A stretch of DNA of 64,000 nt from an uncultured Lacticaseibacillus sp. (GCA_934370925.1 CAKRNG010000004.1:1-64000), one strand, 5' to 3'; positions 45,241 through 54,261 are shown, counted from the first letter of the stretch. Notes: generated from the sequence alone by a model not told the origin. Program-made: numbers and translations.

Positions 45241-46260
45241 ATGGGATTTTTTGACCGTATCAAGAAAGCCTTTAGTGGCAAAGAAGAAACAGAGGAAACC
45301 GAAAAGTACGATGCAGCCCTCGAGAAGAGCCGAACGAGTTTCGGGGACCGGCTGAATGCACTGTTTGCGAACTTCCGCACCGTTGATGAAGACTTCTTTG
45401 ACGATTTGGAAGAAACGCTTATCGGAGCAGACGTTGGCTTTGAGACGGCCGTGAAGATTACGGATGAGTTGCGTGAGGAAGTGAAGTTGCGTAACGTCCG
45501 CGATTCCAGTGCGGTTGCGCGGGTGATCGTGCAAAAACTGGTGGATCTGTACGGTGAATCGGGTGCAGATGAAGACAACAGTCTGCATTTTGCTGAGGAA
45601 GGACCTACCGTTTTCCTTTTTGTCGGGGTGAACGGCGCCGGAAAGACAACCACGATTGGAAAGCTAGCCAACCGGTTGCACAAGGAAGGCAAGTCAGTGC
45701 TGCTGGCTGCCGCCGATACGTTCCGTGCAGGTGCGATTCAGCAGTTGCAGGTTTGGGGTGAACGTGATGGTGTGCCCGTCGTTGCGGGTCCTGAGGGTGG
45801 CGATCCGGCCGCAGTCGTTTATGATGCTGTCATTCGTGCCAAGAAGGAAAACGCGGATGTCTTGATTGTTGACACTGCGGGCCGTTTGCAGAACAAGGTT
45901 AACCTCATGAATGAGTTGGCGAAAATCAAACGGGTGATTCAGCGTGAACTACCAGATCAGCCTTCTGAAGTCTTGCTCGTTGTCGATGGAACGACAGGCC
46001 AGAATGCACTGAGCCAGGCGAAGGAATTCAACCAAACCACAGAAATGACGGGGCTTGTCCTGACCAAATTGGATGGTTCTGGTAAGGGGGGCATTGTGCT
46101 TGCCGTTCGCAACGAACTACACGTGCCCGTTAAGCTTGTTGGGTTAGGTGAGGGCATCGACGATCTATCCGACTTTGATCCGACCAAGTTCGTCTATGGC
46201 CTCTTCAAGGGCTTGATTGATGATCCCGCAGCGGCTGAAGATGGGGAGGAAACCGAATAA
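45241..46260 (+). CDS. ftsY: SRP receptor FtsY
   Basis: Docks SRP-ribosome complexes at the membrane. 339 residues: short acidic A region (GKEETEETEKYD), N domain (to about 120), G domain with FVGVNGAGKTTTIGKLA, ADTFRAGA, VDTAGRLQNK and TKLDGSGKGG. AGGAGG precedes the ATG. Coupled to the next gene through TAATG. Confidence 0.97.
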   Translation: MGFFDRIKKAFSGKEETEETEKYDAALEKSRTSFGDRLNALFANFRTVDEDFFDDLEETLIGADVGFETAVKITDELREEVKLRNVRDSSAVARVIVQKLVDLYGESGADEDNSLHFAEEGPTVFLFVGVNGAGKTTTIGKLANRLHKEGKSVLLAAADTFRAGAIQQLQVWGERDGVPVVAGPEGGDPAAVVYDAVIRAKKENADVLIVDTAGRLQNKVNLMNELAKIKRVIQRELPDQPSEVLLVVDGTTGQNALSQAKEFNQTTEMTGLVLTKLDGSGKGGIVLAVRNELHVPVKLVGLGEGIDDLSDFDPTKFVYGLFKGLIDDPAAAEDGEETE

Positions 46261-47513
46261 TGAGTTGGCGTGATGACTGCGATGCACGACTACTAGAAAT
46301 TGTTGACCGCGTGGACAAGAAAATTGCGCCACGTCTGGCGCAGCTCGATGAACAAATTGTTGAGAACGAATCACGGGTACTGAAGGCGTTTCAGAAGTAC
46401 CACGTTGCCGAAAGCGATTTGACAGGGTCAACCGGGTACGGTCACTCTGATGAAGGACGGGACAAGTTGGAGGAAATCTACGCCGAAGTTCTTGGCGGGG
46501 AAGACGCCCTTGTGCGGCCACAGTTTGTTTCGGGGACACACGCGATTGGGGTGTCACTTCTGGGTTTGGTTCGTCCGGGTGACGAAATCGTCTACATCAC
46601 GGGCAAACCTTACGACACGCTCCAGGAAGTATTAGGGATTGCTGGTAACGGGGTCGGGAGTGCCAAGGAATATGGCGTGACCGTTGATTGGGTGGACCTC
46701 AAGGAAGACGGCAGTGCGGACTTTGATGCGATTAACGCGCGACTATCGCAGAAGACGACCGTGGTTGCCATCCAGCGCTCACGTGGCTACTCAACCCGTG
46801 ATTCATTTACCGTGCAGAAGATTGCGGAGATGATTGCGTGCGTCAAGAAGGTGGCACCAGATGCCTACATCTTCATTGATAATGCGTACGGTGAGTTCTC
46901 TGAGACCATCGAACCGCTGAATGTTGGGGCGGATTTGATGGCCGGGAGCCTCTTCAAGAATGCAGGTGGTGGTCTAGCTAAGACCGGTGGCTACATTGTG
47001 GGACGCAAGGACTTGATTGAACGCGTCGGTTACCGCTTCACGGTGCCTGGTCTAGGCGGTGCAGAAGGGGCCACGTATGGTGCGCTTGATGCCATGTATC
47101 AAGGGTTCTTCATGGCACCACAAACAACCGGGAATGCCATTAAGGGCGCCGTATTCGAGGCCGCACTGTTGGAAGAACTTGGGTTGAATGTCTCACCACG
47201 ATGGGATGCTGACCGGACGGACTTAATTCAGACGGTAAACTTCGGTAATCCAGACGATATGGTCAAGTTTGCAAAGGCAATTCAGCACAACTCGCCAATT
47301 GATTCCTTTGTGACCCCAATTCCAGAGCGGATGGCGGGTTACGAGGATGAAGTTATTATGGCAAGTGGGACGTTTGTTCAGGGCTCGACCATCGAGTTCT
47401 CTGCCGACGGGCCATTACGTGCACCGTACACGCTATACCTACAGGGGGGCTTAACGTTTGCACACGTGAAGCTCGCCATTATTGGGGCGGCACAGGAAAC
47501 ATTCTTCGCCTAG
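46260..47513 (+). CDS. ynbB: PLP-dependent Cys/Met metabolism family protein (YnbB, 'aluminium resistance')
   Basis: A 417-residue fold-type I PLP protein of the family once named for aluminium resistance and now listed as methionine gamma-lyase-like. Motifs: VAESDLTGSTGYGHSDEGRD, RPQFVSGTHAIGVSLLGL, FIDNAYGEF, and MAGSLFKNAGGGLAKTGGY with Lys233 as the likely Schiff base residue. The true substrate is not known. It is coupled to ftsY by TAATG and separates ftsY from ylxM-ffh. Its stop lies 5 bases before repeat A4. Confidence 0.85.
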   Translation: MSWRDDCDARLLEIVDRVDKKIAPRLAQLDEQIVENESRVLKAFQKYHVAESDLTGSTGYGHSDEGRDKLEEIYAEVLGGEDALVRPQFVSGTHAIGVSLLGLVRPGDEIVYITGKPYDTLQEVLGIAGNGVGSAKEYGVTVDWVDLKEDGSADFDAINARLSQKTTVVAIQRSRGYSTRDSFTVQKIAEMIACVKKVAPDAYIFIDNAYGEFSETIEPLNVGADLMAGSLFKNAGGGLAKTGGYIVGRKDLIERVGYRFTVPGLGGAEGATYGALDAMYQGFFMAPQTTGNAIKGAVFEAALLEELGLNVSPRWDADRTDLIQTVNFGNPDDMVKFAKAIQHNSPIDSFVTPIPERMAGYEDEVIMASGTFVQGSTIEFSADGPLRAPYTLYLQGGLTFAHVKLAIIGAAQETFFA

Positions 47514-47518
47514 AGGCT

Positions 47519-47627
47519 GCGCCAAAAGACGGTTTGGCCCCGGTATACAAGGCAGGCCCGGTGGAAATCCCGAACTTAGGATTTCTACCGGGCCTGTCTT
47601 GTATGTTAGGGGGCAGTCTTTTGGCGC
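47519..47627. repeat. A-family long hairpin, copy A4
   Basis: Arms GCGCCAAAAGAC / GTCTTTTGGCGC, ATACAAGGCAGGCCCGG / CCGGGCCTGTCTTGTAT, apex GAAATCC-CGAACTT-AGGATTTC. Against A1 the outer arms differ by G-to-A on one side and C-to-T on the other, preserving pairs. It starts 5 bases after the ynbB stop. Confidence 0.9.
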
Positions 47628-47672
47628 GCGACTGGATGTAACGTTCGTGTGCTTTGGACTTATGGCGCACCC
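47623..47672. repeat. B module, copy B2 (inverted)
   Basis: Directly after A4: GCGCGCGACTGGATGTAACG continues to GGACTTATGGCGCACCC, the reverse complement of B1 and B3. A4 plus B2 thus mirror B3 plus A6 at 54108-54261. Confidence 0.85.
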
Positions 47673-47709
47673 ACCGTGTACCCGGAAGACGATGGGTGCA
47701 CGGTTTTTT
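47673..47709 (+). terminator. Terminator after ynbB/A4-B2
   Basis: ACCGTGTACCC pairs with GGGTGCACGGT (one wobble), followed by six T; a second hairpin GTCCTCGGTG / CACTGAGGAT with TTT follows at 47717-47744. The remaining 47745-48049 is unusually AT-rich and shows no supported gene. Confidence 0.85.
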
Positions 47710-48049
47710 GATGCGGGTCCTCGGTGAAGTGCGCACTGAGGATTTTAATGGCTTAAATAACGGCTTGATAGCGAAATTGGTAATTGGTTTTTGATGGGGT
47801 GTGGAAAACTTTTTAATTGCACGCGGTTATTTTCAGAAAATAATTCCGAATTAATCCGGCAAATTGATAAATCCATGAAAATTCGTCGCAATATTTTGAT
47901 ACGTTTTCAGAAAACGAAAAGGAACCTCTCAAAAATCGGTCTACACAAACAAAAACAGTTCGCACGCAATTCAGTTTTTCTTGCGAATACGAGGGTCTGT
48001 TTGGGTGAATCTAACGTACAGCAAAAGTAACGTTCAGTGGCGCGGTTAA

Positions 48050-48078
48050 TTGACTGTTACCGGGCTAACCGGTATCCT
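48050..48078 (+). promoter_or_regulatory. ylxM-ffh promoter
   Basis: TTGACT (48050-48055), 17 bases, TATCCT (48073-48078). Confidence 0.65.
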
Positions 48079-48137
48079 AAACAAGTGTAGAATTGCACCA
48101 TTCAACAATTTAACTTGAGGTTCAAGGGGCTGAACAG

Positions 48138-48479
48138 ATGGAGCTTGAAAAAACGAACCGGATGAATGACCTCTTTGCGTTTTATAAAGGTCTATTGACG
48201 GCAAAACAACAAAATTACCTCGCGCTTTACTATGGTGATGACTATTCACTGGGTGAGATTGCCGAGGATTACGGGGTCAGTCGCCAGGCGGTTTATGATA
48301 ATATTCGGCGGTCAGCGAAGTTGCTCGAGACGTACGAAAATCAGCTCCACATGTTGGCGAAGTTCAATGCGAGCAACGCTGCGGTGGATGCGCTGAGTGC
48401 GTATGTGAAGGACCGGTATCCGGATGATAGTGAGTTACGCCATTTGCTGGGTGCCGTGCAGGGAACTGTGGACGCTTAA
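48138..48479 (+). CDS. ylxM: YlxM/p13 family SRP-associated HTH protein
   Basis: 113-residue helix-turn-helix protein ([38 protein letters not shown]), sigma-70 region 4-like, always encoded before ffh in Firmicutes. It binds SRP RNA/Ffh in streptococci and modulates FtsY. AAGGGG lies 10 bases before the ATG. Confidence 0.94.
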   Translation: MELEKTNRMNDLFAFYKGLLTAKQQNYLALYYGDDYSLGEIAEDYGVSRQAVYDNIRRSAKLLETYENQLHMLAKFNASNAAVDALSAYVKDRYPDDSELRHLLGAVQGTVDA

Positions 48480-48548
48480 TCATCGCAATAAACAAACAAT
48501 AAATGAATGAATGCTCGCAACTTGCGGGTGAAACTAGGAGGATGCAAC

Positions 48549-49985
48549 GTGGCATTTGAGGGATTAACGGATCGGCTACAAAAAGCGTTTAGCGGCCTGC
48601 GCCGAAAAGGGAAGGTAACAGAGAGCGATGTTCGGGACGCCATGCGCGAAATCCGTCTGGCATTGCTGGAAGCCGACGTTAACTTTGACGTCGTGAAGGA
48701 CTTCGTGAAACGCGTTCGCGAACAGGCACTGGGAACTGAGGTGCTTGAGAGTCTGACGCCAGCCCAACAGATCATCAAGATTGTGAACGATGAACTGACC
48801 AAGACCATGGGGGATGCGGCTGTTCCGCTGAACAAGTCAGACAAAATCCCAACGGTTATCATGATGGCAGGGCTGCAAGGGGCTGGTAAAACAACCACCG
48901 TTGGGAAACTGACCAAGTACTTGCAGGAAACCGAAAAGGCGCGCCCATTACTTATCGCGGCCGATATCTACCGACCAGCTGCCATCAAGCAGTTGCAGGT
49001 CGTGGGTGAATCCGTGGGTGCCCCCGTCTTCGAACTCGGGACAGATGTGGATCCGCGTGAAATTGTGCGCCAAGGGATGGCACAAGCTGCCGAAAACCAC
49101 AACGATTACGTGCTGATTGATACGGCGGGTCGTCTGCAGATTGACGAAAAGCTCATGCAGGAACTTGCTGACATCAAGGAAATTGCGCACCCAGACGAAA
49201 TTCTGCTGGTTGTCGATGCCATGACCGGGCAGGCTGCTGTGGATGTGGCGAAGGGCTTCAACGAACAACTTGAAGTCACCGGGATTGTGCTGACAAAGCT
49301 CGACGGGGATACCCGTGGTGGGGCCGCACTGTCGATTCGGGCCGTCACGGGCAAGCCCATTAAGTTCACTGGGCAAGGGGAAAAGATGGATGCACTGGAC
49401 GTCTTCTATCCTGACCGTATGGCGAATCGGATTCTCGGGATGGGTGACATCCTGACGCTGGTCGACAAGGCTCAGAAGAATTTCGACGAAAAGCAGGCGC
49501 AGGAACTGAACGAAAAGATTCAGTCCAACTCCTTTGACTTCAACGACTTTCTGATTCAGATGGACCAGATGAGCAACATGGGCCCAATGGAAGATATCCT
49601 GAAGATGATTCCTGGGCTTGCGAACAATCCGCAGCTCAAGAACTTTAACGTGGATCCTAAAGACATGGCGCACATGAAGGCCATTGTGTACTCCATGACA
49701 CCCGCCGAACGTGCAGATCCAGATTTGTTAAACCCTTCTCGTCGTCGGCGAATTGCCGCGGGGTCTGGTCGTCCAATCCTTGAAGTGAACCGGATGATCA
49801 AACAGTTCAACGTCTCCAAGAAGATGATGAACCAGATGAGCAAGGGGAACATGAACGGGCTCGAAGGCATGATGGGCGGTGGCGTGAAGGGCCGTCTGGG
49901 TAAGATGGCAATGCGGTCCATGATGAAGAAGCAGAGTAAGCAGAAACAAAAGCTGTTGAAGAAGGCGCGGAAGGGTAAGAAGTAG
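48549..49985 (+). CDS. ffh: Signal recognition particle protein Ffh
   Basis: 478 residues: N domain (1-90), G domain with MAGLQGAGKTTTVGKLTKYL near 107, AADIYRPAAIKQLQ, DTAGRLQIDEK, TKLDGDTRGGAALS, and the Met-rich M domain from about 300 (MNQMSKGNMNGLEGMMGGGV, KMAMRSMMKKQS) that binds SRP RNA and signal peptides. The frame is open from 48507, but AGGAGG serves GTG 48549, giving the standard start MAFEGLTDRLQ. Confidence 0.97.
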   Translation: MAFEGLTDRLQKAFSGLRRKGKVTESDVRDAMREIRLALLEADVNFDVVKDFVKRVREQALGTEVLESLTPAQQIIKIVNDELTKTMGDAAVPLNKSDKIPTVIMMAGLQGAGKTTTVGKLTKYLQETEKARPLLIAADIYRPAAIKQLQVVGESVGAPVFELGTDVDPREIVRQGMAQAAENHNDYVLIDTAGRLQIDEKLMQELADIKEIAHPDEILLVVDAMTGQAAVDVAKGFNEQLEVTGIVLTKLDGDTRGGAALSIRAVTGKPIKFTGQGEKMDALDVFYPDRMANRILGMGDILTLVDKAQKNFDEKQAQELNEKIQSNSFDFNDFLIQMDQMSNMGPMEDILKMIPGLANNPQLKNFNVDPKDMAHMKAIVYSMTPAERADPDLLNPSRRRRIAAGSGRPILEVNRMIKQFNVSKKMMNQMSKGNMNGLEGMMGGGVKGRLGKMAMRSMMKKQSKQKQKLLKKARKGKK

Positions 49986-50110
49986 CAAACAGTCACGGGA
50001 CAACGGACTGCTATTTTGCACTTTTTCAAGCTGTAAAGAAAAAACACTTTACACATCATGACATCTTTGGTATTCTGTAAAAGTTAAGAATTAGAGGAGG
50101 CTATTTAATC

Positions 50111-50383
50111 ATGGCAGTTAAGATTCGTTTAAAGCGTATGGGTTCCAAGAAGAACCCATTCTACCGTGTTGTTGTTGCTGACAGCCGTTCCCCACGTGAC
50201 GGCCGTTTCATCGAACAGCTTGGTTACTACAACCCACTCACCGACCCAGCAACGATTAAGCTGGACGGCGACGCAACGCTTGCATGGCTTCAGAAGGGCG
50301 CACAGCCATCCGACACTGTTCGGACGCTTCTGTCCACTGAAGGTATTCTTCAGAAGTACCACGAAGCTCGTTACAGCAAGTAA
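50111..50383 (+). CDS. rpsP: 30S ribosomal protein bS16
   Basis: 90 residues, [20 protein letters not shown], with the usual fold and length. GAGGAGG is 8 bases before the ATG. Followed after 2 bases by khpA. Confidence 0.98.
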   Translation: MAVKIRLKRMGSKKNPFYRVVVADSRSPRDGRFIEQLGYYNPLTDPATIKLDGDATLAWLQKGAQPSDTVRTLLSTEGILQKYHEARYSK

Positions 50384-50385
50384 TT

Positions 50386-50631
50386 ATGACGGTTGCGATC
50401 GTACCACTCGTTGAAGCGTTGGTGCGGCCACTCGTCGACCATCCGGAGGCGGTGACCGTGACCCAGCATGAAACTGCTGAGTACATGGCATTCGACCTGA
50501 CCGTTCACCCCGATGATATCGGGCTTGTGATTGGTCGCCAGGGTCGTGTTGCGCAAGCACTGCGCGCGGTGGTGTACGGCGTTAAATCGCCCTACACAAA
50601 GCGTGTTAGGCTCAACATCGTTAAAGGTTAG
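50386..50631 (+). CDS. khpA: KH-domain RNA-binding protein KhpA (YlqC)
   Basis: 81-residue single KH domain protein with the GXXG loop in LVIGRQGRVAQALRAVV. KhpA pairs with KhpB (Jag/EloR) in streptococci and lactobacilli to control cell elongation and RNA binding. It is encoded directly behind rpsP, as in other Firmicutes. Confidence 0.94.
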   Translation: MTVAIVPLVEALVRPLVDHPEAVTVTQHETAEYMAFDLTVHPDDIGLVIGRQGRVAQALRAVVYGVKSPYTKRVRLNIVKG

Positions 50632-50636
50632 TAAGG

Positions 50637-50677
50637 AAGTGCCAGTCAGCTGCTTGTCAGACTGATTGACACTTTTT
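50637..50677 (+). terminator. rpsP-khpA terminator
   Basis: AAGTG-CAGTCAG pairs with CTGATTG-CACTT, followed by T residues. Confidence 0.85.
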
Positions 50678-50680
50678 TAT

Positions 50681-50707
50681 TTGTCGGCACTTGTTTTCGG
50701 GTATAAT
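50681..50707 (+). promoter_or_regulatory. rimM-trmD promoter
   Basis: TTGTCG (50681-50686) and a perfect TATAAT (50702-50707), 15 bases apart, or TTTGTC with 16. Confidence 0.65.
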
Positions 50708-50740
50708 GAAACCATTAGTGAATAAATGGAGGAAAAAAAC

Positions 50741-51265
50741 TTGCCAGAATTTTACCATGTCGGCAAAATTGTGAATACGCACGGAATTCGGGGCGAGGTG
50801 CGTGTGATTGCCACCACGGACTTCCCAGAGAAGCGGTTCAAGAAGGGCGCGAAGCTCTTTGTATTAACCCAGCCCGTGCAGGCGGTGACGGTTGCCGGCA
50901 ACCGGAAGCACAAGGACTTCACGTTACTCACCTTCGAAGGCTTCGGAAACATCAATGAAGTTCTGCCATTTAAGGGGTTTGAACTGGGCGTTGATGCCAG
51001 CACGCTTGAGGAAGCACCACTCGATGACGATGAGTTTTACTACAAGGACATTGTGGGGATGACGATTCAAACCGAAGACGGTGCGGTCGTTGGACAGGTC
51101 AAAGAAATCATGGAACTTGGCCCCAATGATGTGTGGGTGGTGAAGCGCCGGGGTAAGCAGGATTTATTACTGCCATTCATTAAGAGCGTTGTGCTTAACG
51201 TGGATGTGGCGAGTCGCACGGCAACCGTTGAGATTCCGGAGGGGTTAGATCCAGATGAAGATTGA
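50741..51265 (+). CDS. rimM: 16S rRNA processing protein RimM
   Basis: Assembly factor for the 30S head that binds uS19. 174 residues: [20 protein letters not shown], a RimM N domain, then a PRC-barrel domain ([40 protein letters not shown]). The frame includes ATG 50726, but that codon is part of ATGGAGG; TTG 50741, 8 bases after GGAGG, is the start. Overlaps trmD by 11 bases. Confidence 0.94.
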   Translation: MPEFYHVGKIVNTHGIRGEVRVIATTDFPEKRFKKGAKLFVLTQPVQAVTVAGNRKHKDFTLLTFEGFGNINEVLPFKGFELGVDASTLEEAPLDDDEFYYKDIVGMTIQTEDGAVVGQVKEIMELGPNDVWVVKRRGKQDLLLPFIKSVVLNVDVASRTATVEIPEGLDPDED

Positions 51266-52025
51266 TGTATTAACCTTATTCCCAGACATGTTCGCACCGT
51301 TGCAGCAATCATTAATTGGCAAAGCAACGGAGGATGGATTACTCGACTTGAATCTGGTCGACTTTCGCCAGTACACGCATGACCGCCATCAGCATGTTGA
51401 TGATACGCCATATGGTGGGGGCGCGGGGATGCTCCTCAAGCCGGAACCTTTATTTGAGGCGATGGATGACATTAATGCGGGGGATCCAGCACCGAAGCGG
51501 GTTATTCTATTGGATCCTGCTGGCCGGCAGTTTGACCAAGCCGCAGCGGACGAGTTGGCACACGAGGACCACCTTGTATTCATCTGTGGGCATTACGAAG
51601 GGTATGATGAACGGATTCGAACCTTGGTAACGGATGAATTCTCACTGGGTGACTTTGTGCTGACGGGTGGCGAAATTGCCTCGATGGCCATGATTGACGC
51701 CACCGCACGCTTACTCCCAGGTGTCTTAGGGAACGCTGAATCACCCGAAACCGATAGCTTCCAGAACGGCCTGCTCGAGTACCCGCAATACACGCGACCA
51801 GCAACTTACCGGGGCATGGATGTGCCGTTTGTTCTGCAAAATGGGAATCATGCGTTGATTAATCGCTGGCGTTTGAAAGAAAGTCTGCGTCGAACGTATC
51901 TGCGCCGGCCAGATTTGCTTGAAAACATTGAACTGGACAAAGAGGGTAAAAAGTTATTACGCGAGGTCAAGGGCGAAGAAAACGCGAAAAAGGCTGAAGC
52001 GGAAATGAATGAGTTGACTGACTAA
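51255..52025 (+). CDS. trmD: tRNA (guanine37-N1)-methyltransferase TrmD
   Basis: Makes m1G37, which prevents +1 frameshifts. 256 residues with the SPOUT knot: [68 protein letters not shown]. Gene order rpsP-khpA-rimM-trmD is standard; rplS, usually next, lies 2.5 kb downstream here after a GNAT and a DUF805 gene. Confidence 0.97.
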   Translation: MKIDVLTLFPDMFAPLQQSLIGKATEDGLLDLNLVDFRQYTHDRHQHVDDTPYGGGAGMLLKPEPLFEAMDDINAGDPAPKRVILLDPAGRQFDQAAADELAHEDHLVFICGHYEGYDERIRTLVTDEFSLGDFVLTGGEIASMAMIDATARLLPGVLGNAESPETDSFQNGLLEYPQYTRPATYRGMDVPFVLQNGNHALINRWRLKESLRRTYLRRPDLLENIELDKEGKKLLREVKGEENAKKAEAEMNELTD

Positions 52026-52061
52026 TTAGCGCGGTGGGTGGCAGGAAGACTGTCTGCTCAT

Positions 52062-52122
52062 ACGCAATGAAAGCCAGGTGGAATTCCCAAAATTAGGGGA
52101 TTCTACCTGGCTTTCATTGCAT
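52062..52122. terminator. A-like hairpin after trmD (A5)
   Basis: GCAATGAAAGCCAGGTGGAA pairs with TTCTACCTGGCTTTCATTGC, apex TTCCC-AAAATTA-GGGGA; flanked by GGCAGGAAGACTGTC, which recalls the A outer arm, though its right counterpart is lost. Probably trmD terminator and a distant A relative. Confidence 0.7.
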
Positions 52123-52251
52123 ACAGGAATTTGGTGCAACTATCATTTTTTTAATTAAGGATGTATGATAAAATCCACCCCAAAATAAGGAATGATTTTC
52201 CTTTCAAAAAAGAATAAAATCAGCCTTAAATACATAAGAAGGTAAACAGAA

Positions 52252-53124
52252 ATGCAAATTATTAAGACGACCAAGTTAACCGACGCGCAAATTACCGCCT
52301 TTTTAGCCCTTCAGCAACAAGTGCACGCATATGATGGCACCCACAAGAAGATTTACCTGAGTAATCAATTTAACGTTAAACCAACGATGCCGGCTTTCTT
52401 CATTGCGGAAGAAGCGGATCAGATGCTGGGGCTGCTGATGATTTATGCCGATGAGGGACCAGATGAAGCGGCTGAGTTAAGTGTAATTGTGGCCCCCGAA
52501 ATGCGGCGGCGGGGAATTGGTACGAAGCTCATTGTAGCGGCGAAGGCAGAATTGGCACGGTTTGGCTATCAGCAGGTCACGTACGTCACAGAACGAACCT
52601 TCCTGAATGATAATCCCGACTTTATGGCGAATTGGCAAGTGCGTGCGGATGAAGAAACAGAATTTCAACTCGCAGCGCCCGCGGGAACGAATGTGGCGTA
52701 TGTACTACCGGACCAATATCAGTTACGTTTGCTGAAAGAAACGGATATTGCGGGATTAGTTGACGCATACGTTGAAGCTTTCGACGACACGACGCCCGAC
52801 ATGGCTGCGCGGTATCTGCGTTCGGCATTAACGGATTCAGCAATCGATCAGTATGTCTTGGTGAATCAGGCTGATGAAATTTTGGCAAGCACGGCGCTGG
52901 ACGTGACGGCCGTTTATTACTTCTTCGGTTTGTTTGTGAAGCAGAATTTTCGGCATCAGGGTGTGGGAACGGCGCTCATTCAGGGAATTATGGGTAAGGT
53001 CTCCCGGGAGAAGCCCTTGCCGTTTCAGTTAGCGGTTGAGCGTGATAACGATGTTGCACACCACCTGTACTTGCGGGCGGGAATGACCGACGAAACGGAA
53101 ATCGTTTATCTGGATCCACGTTAA
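52252..53124 (+). CDS. Tandem GNAT acetyltransferase
   Basis: 290 residues with two GNAT folds: the first has VIVAPEMRRRGIGTKLI near 80-97, the second VKQNFRHQGVGTALIQGI near 228-246, both pyrophosphate-binding loops. The substrate cannot be told. It stands alone between trmD and the DUF805 gene; a TATGAT at 52165-52170 may be its -10 box. No clear GGAGG (GAAGGTAAAC) before the ATG. Confidence 0.85.
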   Translation: MQIIKTTKLTDAQITAFLALQQQVHAYDGTHKKIYLSNQFNVKPTMPAFFIAEEADQMLGLLMIYADEGPDEAAELSVIVAPEMRRRGIGTKLIVAAKAELARFGYQQVTYVTERTFLNDNPDFMANWQVRADEETEFQLAAPAGTNVAYVLPDQYQLRLLKETDIAGLVDAYVEAFDDTTPDMAARYLRSALTDSAIDQYVLVNQADEILASTALDVTAVYYFFGLFVKQNFRHQGVGTALIQGIMGKVSREKPLPFQLAVERDNDVAHHLYLRAGMTDETEIVYLDPR

Positions 53125-53205
53125 CTAAAAAGATTGCGGATGCCTTTACACAACACGCAGATATCTTACTTTGCGGAGATTTTTTAAAATTAAAAGCTAG
53201 CATGA

Positions 53206-53418
53206 ACGTTTTTTTACGGACATCATTATTTTTCTGAACTGAAAACGGAAAGCTTGATAAACCTTCACTGTATTTTTGCTTTGTCCAAAGGCGGAATCCG
53301 TAACTGCCCGTTTTGTGATGGTTTGATAAAAAATGGCAAGCATCTGGTGTGGAAAATCAGACCAGAGACCGATACCGCTTACAGGATGGATTATTATGAT
53401 GAAGGTAGTAAAAAGTAA
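53206..53418 (+). pseudogene. Remnant or short frame with a Cys-X2-Cys motif
   Basis: An open frame from 53206 to TAA 53416-53418 has no ATG until near its end and no ribosome binding site, but reads like protein in its last part: SKGGIRNCPFCDGLIKNGKH, then LVWKIRPETDTAYRMDYYDE. NCPFC is a zinc-ribbon-like knuckle. The stop overlaps ATG 53418 of the DUF805 frame. The stretch is more AT-rich than its surroundings. It may be the 3' remnant of a transferred gene, or a gene starting at TTG 53251 or 53281. Unrecognised; low certainty. Confidence 0.35.
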
Positions 53419-53447
53419 TGGTTAACTATTTTTGGAGGGTGATTAAA

Positions 53448-53924
53448 ATGAGAACGACACGTAAAGTTGGGTTCTTTCGTGCATTAGGATTATTCGTAAC
53501 ACGCAGCTTCGATTTCAAGGGACGAAGCGGGCGCCGGGAGTACTGGTGGATGGCAGCCTGGGGTGGGCTTCTTTTTGTTATCTTGTTTGGCGTTATCATG
53601 GTAAAAACGCAATGGGTGGATAGCTTGTATCAAATATTCCAGCACCCACTGAAACAAGTATTGGCTGGAAATATAGGCGTTATCGTCACGTTACTGATTG
53701 GTCTTTGGTGGTCAATTGCGGGAACGGCCCTTGTGGCAAGACGAATTCGGGATGCCGGTTATTCACCATGGTTAGCCCTCATTAGCGTGGGACTCGATAT
53801 CGGTAACTTATTCAATATCCCGGATTCAATCACGTGGCTTTGGAGTCTGTTAACGCTGGTTGGGAGTATCTACCTACTGACAATTGTGGTGAAACCGTCT
53901 GTACCTGAAAAAGAGGTAGGGTAG
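53448..53924 (+). CDS. DUF805 family membrane protein
   Basis: 158 residues, DUF805: FFRALGLFVTRSFDFKGRSG, RREYWWMAAWGGLLFVILFG, GTALVARRIRDAGYSPWLAL and a last span SLLTLVGSIYLLTIVV; four membrane spans. Function unknown. ATG 53418 is in frame, but GGAGGG (53434-53439) fits ATG 53448. Confidence 0.88.
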   Translation: MRTTRKVGFFRALGLFVTRSFDFKGRSGRREYWWMAAWGGLLFVILFGVIMVKTQWVDSLYQIFQHPLKQVLAGNIGVIVTLLIGLWWSIAGTALVARRIRDAGYSPWLALISVGLDIGNLFNIPDSITWLWSLLTLVGSIYLLTIVVKPSVPEKEVG

Positions 53925-54107
53925 TTGAAGGCGTGGGTGATTGTGAATTGGTAGTGGTTTTGATGTGTGGAAATGGCAAAGGTGGATGCACCATAAACCA
54001 GTAACATTTTCAGGATGTGTCAGTTATCTGTTAGGGGAATGAAGGCTGTTGCGGGGGAAAGTTCGGCGGAGGTTTTTGTGTCGCGCCAGTGGTGAAAGTT
54101 TCTTGGC

Positions 54108-54157
54108 GGGTGCGCCATAAGTCCAAAGCACACGAACGTTACATTCAGTCGCGCGCC
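54108..54157. repeat. B module, copy B3
   Basis: GGGTGCGCCATAAGTCCAAA continues to ACATTCAGTCGCGCGCC, in the same orientation as B1 and directly joined to A6. Confidence 0.85.
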
Positions 54158-54261
54158 AAAAGACTGCCCCCTAACATACAAGGCAGGCCCGGTAGAAATC
54201 CTAAGTTCGGGATTTCCACCGGGCCTGCCTTGTATACCGGGGCCAAACCGTCTTTTGGCGC
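54153..54261. repeat. A-family long hairpin, copy A6
   Basis: GCGCCAAAAGACTGCCCCCT to AACCGTCTTTTGGCGC, inner arms ATACAAGGCAGGCCCGG / CCGGGCCTGCCTTGTAT. It is almost the exact reverse complement of A4. Confidence 0.9.

Noticed and set aside
47791..48030. A 79-codon plus-strand frame in the AT-rich gap before ylxM
   Set aside because: No ribosome binding site, low-complexity Lys/Asn-rich product, no recognisable motif; most likely chance in AT-rich DNA.
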